Shown here one piece after another: positions 4,336 through 8,956 of a stretch of DNA of 8,956 bases (its first letter is position 1; every line of letters begins with the position of its first letter). The DNA comes from Bog-950 sp964620645 (GTDB lineage Bacteria; Bacteroidota; Bacteroidia; Chitinophagales; LD1). Position numbers and translations under genes: made by a program. Location: positions 1 to 8,956 of the forward strand of contig CAZUHU010000159.1 in assembly GCA_964620645.1 (NCBI GenBank), in the 5' to 3' direction. Below the pieces are notes generated by a model that was not told the DNA's origin, did no database searches, and saw only the letters and a program-made list of their open reading frames with translations.

Positions 4336-7130
4336 AAAACAAAAATACCGAACAAAAAATTTTTATAAAGGGTGCCAGGGTCCATAACCTTAAAAATGTG
4401 GACGTTGAACTGCCCAAAAACAAGTTTATCGTTATTACGGGGGTTTCCGGCTCGGGTAAATCAAGTTTAACAATTGATACCCTGTATGCCGAAGGCCAGC
4501 GCCGTTACGTAGAAAGCCTATCCTCGTACGCCCGCCAGTTTTTAACCCGTATGGATAAACCGGATGTTGACTATATAAAGGGATTGTGTCCGGCCATTGC
4601 AATAGAGCAGAAGGTATCAACCCGTACCACCCGTTCTACCGTTGGCTCCCTTACTGAGATATACGATTACCTGCGCCTTTTGTTTGCCCGTATAGGCAAA
4701 ACCTATAGCCCTGTTAGTGGTGAGCTGGTAAGTAAGCACGAGGTTAGGGATGTGGTGGATTTTATCTTTAAGCTAAAGGAGGGCGAAAAGGTTTACATCT
4801 ACTTTGAAGAAAAGGTGAAAAAGACCTTTGCCGAGGAATTGAAACTGCTACTTCAAAAAGGCTTTACGCGCGTCAACTTTCGCTCCGGCGATGACAAGCA
4901 GGGTGAGGTAGTAAAGATAGAGGAGCTGATGGAGGATAAAGGAGCCATGAAAGCTAAGGCTAAATCGGTTTTGGTTTTAGTGGATCGCATTGTGCTAAAG
5001 AAAGACGACGAAGACCTAAAGAGCAGGGTTGCCGACTCCATACAAACGGCTTTTAATGAAGGCGGCAATGAGTGCTTGATAGAATATGGTGAGGGGCAAA
5101 CACGCTTATTCAACAATAAGTTTGAAGCAGATGGAATTTCATTTGAAGAGCCTAATCCTAACCTGTTTAACTTCAATAATCCCTACGGCGCCTGCAAAAC
5201 CTGCGAAGGCTTTGGTACAGTAATGGGCCTTGATGAGGATTTGATTTTCCCTGATAAGGAATTATCTGTTTATGAAGGGGCCATTGCACCATGGAGGGGG
5301 GAGAAAATGAGTGAGTGGGCTGAACCGTTGATTAAAAAGGGAATACTGTTCGATTTTCCCATACACCGCGCTTATAAGGACCTTTCCAAAAAGGAGAAAG
5401 AACTTTTATGGACCGGCAACAACTACTTTCAAGGGCTGGAATATTTCTTTAAATACCTGGAAGAGAAGAGTTATAAGATACAGTACCGCGTAATGCTTTC
5501 GCGTTACAGGGGTAAAACTACCTGTCCTGATTGTTATGGCTCGCGCATCCGTAAAGATTCGCAATACGTAAAAATCGAAGGCCATAACATTTCTGAATTG
5601 CTGATGATGCCTATACAGGATTTACATGCCTTTTTTAAAGGCGTAAAACTACAGGGCAGTGATGGGAAGATTGCTGAGAAGATTTTGCTGGAGGTAAACA
5701 GCCGCCTGCAAACTATGATGGATGTGGGCCTGGGTTATCTTACGCTTAACCGAATATCCAATACCCTTTCGGGTGGCGAAACGCAGCGCATAAACTTAAC
5801 ACGCAGTATTGGCAGTAACCTTACTTCTTCTCTGTACATTTTAGATGAGCCAAGCATTGGACTGCACCAACGCGATACCGAGCGATTGATAAAAGTATTG
5901 AAGAACCTGCGCGACCTTGGCAATACAGTAGTGGTGGTGGAGCATGACGAAGATATTATGAAAGCCAGCGACCACCTGGTGGATATGGGTCCTGAAGCCG
6001 GTGTATTTGGCGGTGAGGTAATGTATAACGACAGCTCTTCGAAAATTGAAAAGGCCGGCACTTTAACAGCAAAGTATTTAACCGGCAAGTTGGAGATACC
6101 GTACAACGCCAAGCGCCGTAAGCCGGCTAACTGGATAGAGATAACGGGCGCATCGCAGCATAACCTTAAGAACGTTAATGCCCGTTTTCCGCTAAATGCA
6201 TTTACAGTAGTAACAGGCGTTAGCGGTTCGGGTAAAACAACACTCATTAAAAAAATACTGTATCCTGCTTTAATGCGGCTGTTTGATAGCGCTGCTGAAA
6301 AACCGGGGCAGTTTAAAGAGTTAAGTGGTGATGTTAAGCGTATAACAGCCGTTGAAATGATTGACCAGAACCCGCTTGGCCGCAGTTCGCGTTCTAACCC
6401 GGTAACGTATGTAAAGGCCTACGATAACATCCGCGACCTGTTCAGTAAGCAGCAACTGTCGAAAATGCGCGGGTACCAGCCCAAGGAGTTTAGCTTTAAT
6501 GTGGAGGGCGGCCGTTGCGAAACCTGCAAAGGCGAGGGTGAAGTAATTGTAGAGATGCAGTTTTTGGCGGATGTGCACCTTAAGTGCGAAGCCTGCAATG
6601 GCAAGAAGTTTAAAGAGGAAATATTGGAGGTGCAGTATAAAGGCAAAAACGTGTATGAAATTCTGGAATTGAGCGTAGATGAAGCCATCAACTTTTTTAG
6701 TGAAAACCACGACATAGTAGTTAAACTGGCTCCTCTTAAAAATGTAGGGCTGGGTTATGTAAAACTGGGCCAATCATCCAGCACGCTTAGCGGTGGCGAG
6801 GCACAACGCGTAAAGCTGGCCTCATACTTAAGCAAGGGCACTGCACCTAACCCGGTGCTTTTTATATTCGATGAACCTACCACAGGACTCCACTTTCATG
6901 ATATTAATAAACTGCTTTCTTCCTTTAACCAGCTTATTGAGGCCGGCCATAGCGTAGTGGTTATTGAACACAATATGGACGTAATAAAATGTGCCGACTG
7001 GTTGATTGATTTAGGCCCCGAAGGGGGCGAAGAAGGGGGCAATTTGGTATACCAGGGCCAGCCGGAAGGTATCCTTTCGGCAAAAAACTCGTATACCGCT
7101 ATGTATTTGAAACCCAAATTGCATCATTAA
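4332..7130 (+). CDS. uvrA: UvrA, excinuclease ABC subunit A (DNA damage recognition ATPase)
   Basis: UvrA dimers scan DNA for bulky lesions and load UvrB for nucleotide excision repair. With the TTG start this is 932 residues, normal for UvrA. Both ABC ATPase halves are intact. Half I has Walker A GVSGSGKSS (37-45), signature LSGGETQRI (479-487), Walker B LYILDEPSIGL (501-511) and H-loop His538. Half II has GVSGSGKTT (629-637), DQNPLGRSSRSNP (from 678), LSGGEAQRV (819-827), LFIFDEPTTGLH (843-854) and His880. The UvrB-interaction region (about 120-245) is present. The C-terminal zinc module is complete (C729/C732 with C752/C755). The first zinc module keeps CKTC (288-291), but the partner CxxC, FACPIC in E. 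coli, is KFEADGIS here. EQKVSTRTTRSTVG replaces the usual EQKSTSHNPRSTVG, so this may be one of two UvrA types in the genome. No in-frame ATG exists between the TAG at 4287 and the conserved start; TTG 4332 best fits UvrA N-termini, TTG 4299 is an alternative. Confidence 0.95.
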   Translation: MKNKNTEQKIFIKGARVHNLKNVDVELPKNKFIVITGVSGSGKSSLTIDTLYAEGQRRYVESLSSYARQFLTRMDKPDVDYIKGLCPAIAIEQKVSTRTTRSTVGSLTEIYDYLRLLFARIGKTYSPVSGELVSKHEVRDVVDFIFKLKEGEKVYIYFEEKVKKTFAEELKLLLQKGFTRVNFRSGDDKQGEVVKIEELMEDKGAMKAKAKSVLVLVDRIVLKKDDEDLKSRVADSIQTAFNEGGNECLIEYGEGQTRLFNNKFEADGISFEEPNPNLFNFNNPYGACKTCEGFGTVMGLDEDLIFPDKELSVYEGAIAPWRGEKMSEWAEPLIKKGILFDFPIHRAYKDLSKKEKELLWTGNNYFQGLEYFFKYLEEKSYKIQYRVMLSRYRGKTTCPDCYGSRIRKDSQYVKIEGHNISELLMMPIQDLHAFFKGVKLQGSDGKIAEKILLEVNSRLQTMMDVGLGYLTLNRISNTLSGGETQRINLTRSIGSNLTSSLYILDEPSIGLHQRDTERLIKVLKNLRDLGNTVVVVEHDEDIMKASDHLVDMGPEAGVFGGEVMYNDSSSKIEKAGTLTAKYLTGKLEIPYNAKRRKPANWIEITGASQHNLKNVNARFPLNAFTVVTGVSGSGKTTLIKKILYPALMRLFDSAAEKPGQFKELSGDVKRITAVEMIDQNPLGRSSRSNPVTYVKAYDNIRDLFSKQQLSKMRGYQPKEFSFNVEGGRCETCKGEGEVIVEMQFLADVHLKCEACNGKKFKEEILEVQYKGKNVYEILELSVDEAINFFSENHDIVVKLAPLKNVGLGYVKLGQSSSTLSGGEAQRVKLASYLSKGTAPNPVLFIFDEPTTGLHFHDINKLLSSFNQLIEAGHSVVVIEHNMDVIKCADWLIDLGPEGGEEGGNLVYQGQPEGILSAKNSYTAMYLKPKLHH

Positions 7131-7165
7131 ACCGAGATTTCAACCGCTCGGCGTCAGTAACTTGG

Positions 7166-7208
7166 CCCTGCCCCCGCAGGGATAAGCATAGCTTTGGGAA
7201 GCTTTTTT
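7166..7208 (+). terminator. intrinsic terminator of uvrA (two adjacent hairpins)
   Basis: The first hairpin is CCCTGC (7166-7171) with GCAGGG (7176-7181) around CCCC. The second is AGCTT (7190-7194) with AAGCT (7199-7203) around TGGG, followed directly by T at 7204-7208. The second stem is short but has the right T tract and lies about 60 bp after the uvrA stop; the GC-rich first hairpin may help pausing. It separates uvrA from the next gene, which probably has its own promoter. Confidence 0.65.
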
Positions 7209-7247
7209 ACTGTGCCCCGGGTTGAATATTTAACGAACAAGCCATAA

Positions 7248-8956
7248 GTGAAGCAGAGTCTACTCATTCTGTTCGTGCTACTGTCCGCGCAACTTTTTGC
7301 GCAGGACTTTATTGGCTATGTAAAACGGATAGACAGCCTTTCCACTCCTATATACCAGGCAAAAATTGATGTTACCGAAGGCGATAAGCCTTTCACCAGC
7401 CTTAAGTCGTACTTTAATGGCATGTATAAGTTTACCCCTGCCAAGGGTAAAACCTATACCGTTAAAATTACATACAGTGGTTATACCGATACCACTTTTA
7501 CCGTAACAACCGATAAAAGCGGTAAGCCTCAGCCTGAATCAGTAACAGTACGCCTTAAGAAAGACGGCATGCGCCTGATGGGTGTAATACGCAGCCGCGA
7601 AGAGGACTTCCCGATAAAGAGCGCTACTATAGTTTTAAAGAATGTAATGACGCGTGAGGAAAAGCGTTTTACTACCGATATTGATGGGGCATACAACTTT
7701 AAGCTGGAATACGAAACCAATTATCGGGTATCTATCGATAAACGCTCAGCAGGTATAATAAATACGTATAAGGATACCACCTTCTACGTTTCTACCATTG
7801 GCTTTAACCAGCCATTGGATTATAAACTGGATATTTACCTGGACCCTGTGTTATATGCCACAACCACTGTGCGCGAGGGTTACGACCCCACAAGCCCTAA
7901 AGGTAACCTGGATGTAAAACCTGTTGTAGAGGTTGGCAAAAAAGATGGGCCTATAAGCAGCAACCAAAACGTAAAGGATCCTAACCCTTTTGTGCAGGAA
8001 CAGCAACAAAAAACCGCAGAGGATAAAATTGCGCAGTTGCAGGCGGAATTAGAAAAAACCCGGAAGGAGTTAGAGGATGCTAAAAAGCGCGAACAACAAA
8101 AAAAGTTTTCAGGTGGTGGAGGCGGTGTAAGTGCGCCTAAAAAGAAAAATACCAAGGATGAAAAAGAAGTGCCCGTTGTTGTAATTGATGATAAACCTGT
8201 TGCAAAAGAACAAAGCATTAAAGACGATGCTCAAATAGTAAAGGAGGCTGAACAAAAGGCGGTGCAGATTGAAGGGCAAATAGCCAGGGAGAAAGTAGAA
8301 GCACAGCGTAAAGCCGATGAATTGGCTGCCTTGCAAAAAGCAGTGGCGGATTCTGTGGCTAAGGCAAGGGAGGAGCAGGAGATGATAAAAATGACGGCTG
8401 CCCTTCAAAAGCAGACGGTTCAGGAGGATAGCGCAAACCAGGCCCGCGAGAAACAACAAAAGGAGTTAGCTATAAGAATGAATGCCAAGCGCGATTCATT
8501 GGCCAAAGCATCGGTAGAAGCCAGGAAAAAACAGCAGGCAGACTCATTGGAAAAAGTGAAACTGCAAAAAGAGTTTGCAGCAAAAGAGAAGGCGAGAAAT
8601 GACTCTATTGCCAAAGTTGCTGTCGCTACCCGCCAAAAAATGGTGGCCGATTCTATTGCGCAGGTAAAAGCTTTAAAGGAGCAGCAGGCTAAAGAGAAAG
8701 CAAGGATAGATTCTATTGCAAAGGCCTATGCTGCCATTGCTAAAAAAGCGCAGCAGGATTCAATTGCCGAAGCTACAGCTAAGCGTCAGAAATACCTGGC
8801 TGATTCTTTAGCACAGGCTAAAATTAAGAATGAAGAGGCAGCCAAAGCAAAGGCTATGGCTGATTCGGTAACCAAAGCCTATCAGGCTGCGCAGAAAAAG
8901 GCGCAACAGGATTCTTTGGCCCGCGCAGCTGAAGCCGCAAAGCAGCATTTAGCGGA
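7248..8956 (+). CDS. exported protein with two carboxypeptidase-regulatory-like domains and a long periodic helix (C-terminus beyond the window)
   Basis: The frame runs open from GTG 7248 to the window edge (569 codons visible). An in-frame TAA lies immediately before the GTG, so no earlier start is possible. Residues 1-18 (MKQSLLILFVLLSAQLFA) are a signal peptide, so the protein is exported. Residues about 22-103 and 109-195 look like two beta-sandwich domains of the carboxypeptidase-regulatory/CnaB-like type: GxIRSREEDFPIKSATIVLKN then FTTDIDGAYNFKL in the second, a similar pattern in the first. A linker follows, a coiled-coil stretch (251-285), a glycine run (289-293), a basic/acidic linker, and from about 320 to the edge an almost unbroken Lys/Glu/Ala/Gln helix with eleven Asp-Ser-(Ile/Leu/Val/Ala) motifs. 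This suggests a long periplasmic or envelope-spanning rod; the missing C-terminus could be an OmpA-like or other anchor. I do not recognise the family, and no function is claimed. Confidence 0.85.
   Translation, partial: MKQSLLILFVLLSAQLFAQDFIGYVKRIDSLSTPIYQAKIDVTEGDKPFTSLKSYFNGMYKFTPAKGKTYTVKITYSGYTDTTFTVTTDKSGKPQPESVTVRLKKDGMRLMGVIRSREEDFPIKSATIVLKNVMTREEKRFTTDIDGAYNFKLEYETNYRVSIDKRSAGIINTYKDTTFYVSTIGFNQPLDYKLDIYLDPVLYATTTVREGYDPTSPKGNLDVKPVVEVGKKDGPISSNQNVKDPNPFVQEQQQKTAEDKIAQLQAELEKTRKELEDAKKREQQKKFSGGGGGVSAPKKKNTKDEKEVPVVVIDDKPVAKEQSIKDDAQIVKEAEQKAVQIEGQIAREKVEAQRKADELAALQKAVADSVAKAREEQEMIKMTAALQKQTVQEDSANQAREKQQKELAIRMNAKRDSLAKASVEARKKQQADSLEKVKLQKEFAAKEKARNDSIAKVAVATRQKMVADSIAQVKALKEQQAKEKARIDSIAKAYAAIAKKAQQDSIAEATAKRQKYLADSLAQAKIKNEEAAKAKAMADSVTKAYQAAQKKAQQDSLARAAEAAKQHLA
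8349..8956 (+). repeat. degenerate repeat array encoding periodic DS[ILVA] motifs
   Basis: Within the exported protein, Asp-Ser starts at residues 368, 394, 416, 432, 452, 468, 488, 504, 519, 539 and 555. From 416 the steps are 16, 20, 16, 20, 16, 15, 20, 16, so the repeat is about 36 residues (108 bp) made of a short and a long half. Common forms are DSIAKA and ADSLAQ, with Lys/Gln/Ala-rich filler and no proline or glycine. The DNA copies vary in codons (GATTCT, GATTCA, GACTCA), so the array is old or selected at protein level rather than freshly duplicated. Confidence 0.8.

Noticed and set aside
5735..6247. 170-codon minus-strand frame inside uvrA
   Set aside because: Antisense to the conserved ATPase halves of UvrA; no recognisable protein.
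6321..6773. 150-codon minus-strand frame inside uvrA
   Set aside because: Antisense to the UvrA half containing the C-terminal zinc module; composition reflects the complementary codons.
7880..8614. Three overlapping minus-strand frames opposite the periodic helix
   Set aside because: Cys/Phe/Ser/Leu-rich products are what a Lys/Glu/Ala/Gln-rich gene gives on its opposite strand; the plus frame has a signal peptide and domains.

Overview
The window looks like a chromosomal segment of a Bacteroidota bacterium, most likely of the Chitinophaga/Sphingobacteria type (the lineage is inference). Supporting this are a secreted beta-propeller with a type IX secretion system (T9SS) C-terminal sorting domain, ECF sigma factors of the kind common in that phylum, TAnnTTTG-like -7 promoter elements, A-rich start contexts instead of strong Shine-Dalgarno sites, and moderate-to-low GC with AT-rich spacers. 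No phage, transposase, CRISPR, tRNA or rRNA was seen.

Layout. 1-1031 (minus): an ECF sigma factor (444-1031), an intrinsic terminator (380-408), then the N-terminal part of a small protein (170 to the left edge) resembling the short acidic proteins often encoded after ECF sigma genes in this phylum. 1032-1462: divergent spacer with a perfect CCCCC/GGGGG palindrome and a GC-richer island. 1463-3163 (plus): a secreted protein with signal peptide, seven propeller-blade repeats and a T9SS sorting domain. 3164-3367: convergent spacer with repeated GTCAACCTTTT-type words and a terminator. 3368-3949 (minus): a second ECF sigma factor, about 80% identical to the first by hand alignment. 3950-4331: spacer with a 67-bp imperfect inverted repeat and the putative uvrA promoter region. 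4332-7130 (plus): a full-length UvrA, probably started by TTG, with a reduced first zinc module. 7131-7247: terminator hairpins. 7248 to the right edge (plus): a GTG-started exported protein with two carboxypeptidase-regulatory-like beta domains and a very long Lys/Glu/Ala/Gln-rich helix carrying eleven Asp-Ser motifs at alternating 16- and 20-residue spacing.

How the genes relate. The two sigma paralogues bracket the propeller gene, which runs opposite to both, so they could have arisen by duplication around it or acquired it between them. Each has its own terminator and they share sequence just upstream of the start codon. uvrA acts in nucleotide excision repair and has no evident link to the neighbours. 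The last gene looks like an envelope protein whose C-terminus lies outside the window. I see no clear new defence or mobile system. The most unusual items are the periodic helix, the sigma duplication, the UvrA start and zinc module, and several intergenic repeats.
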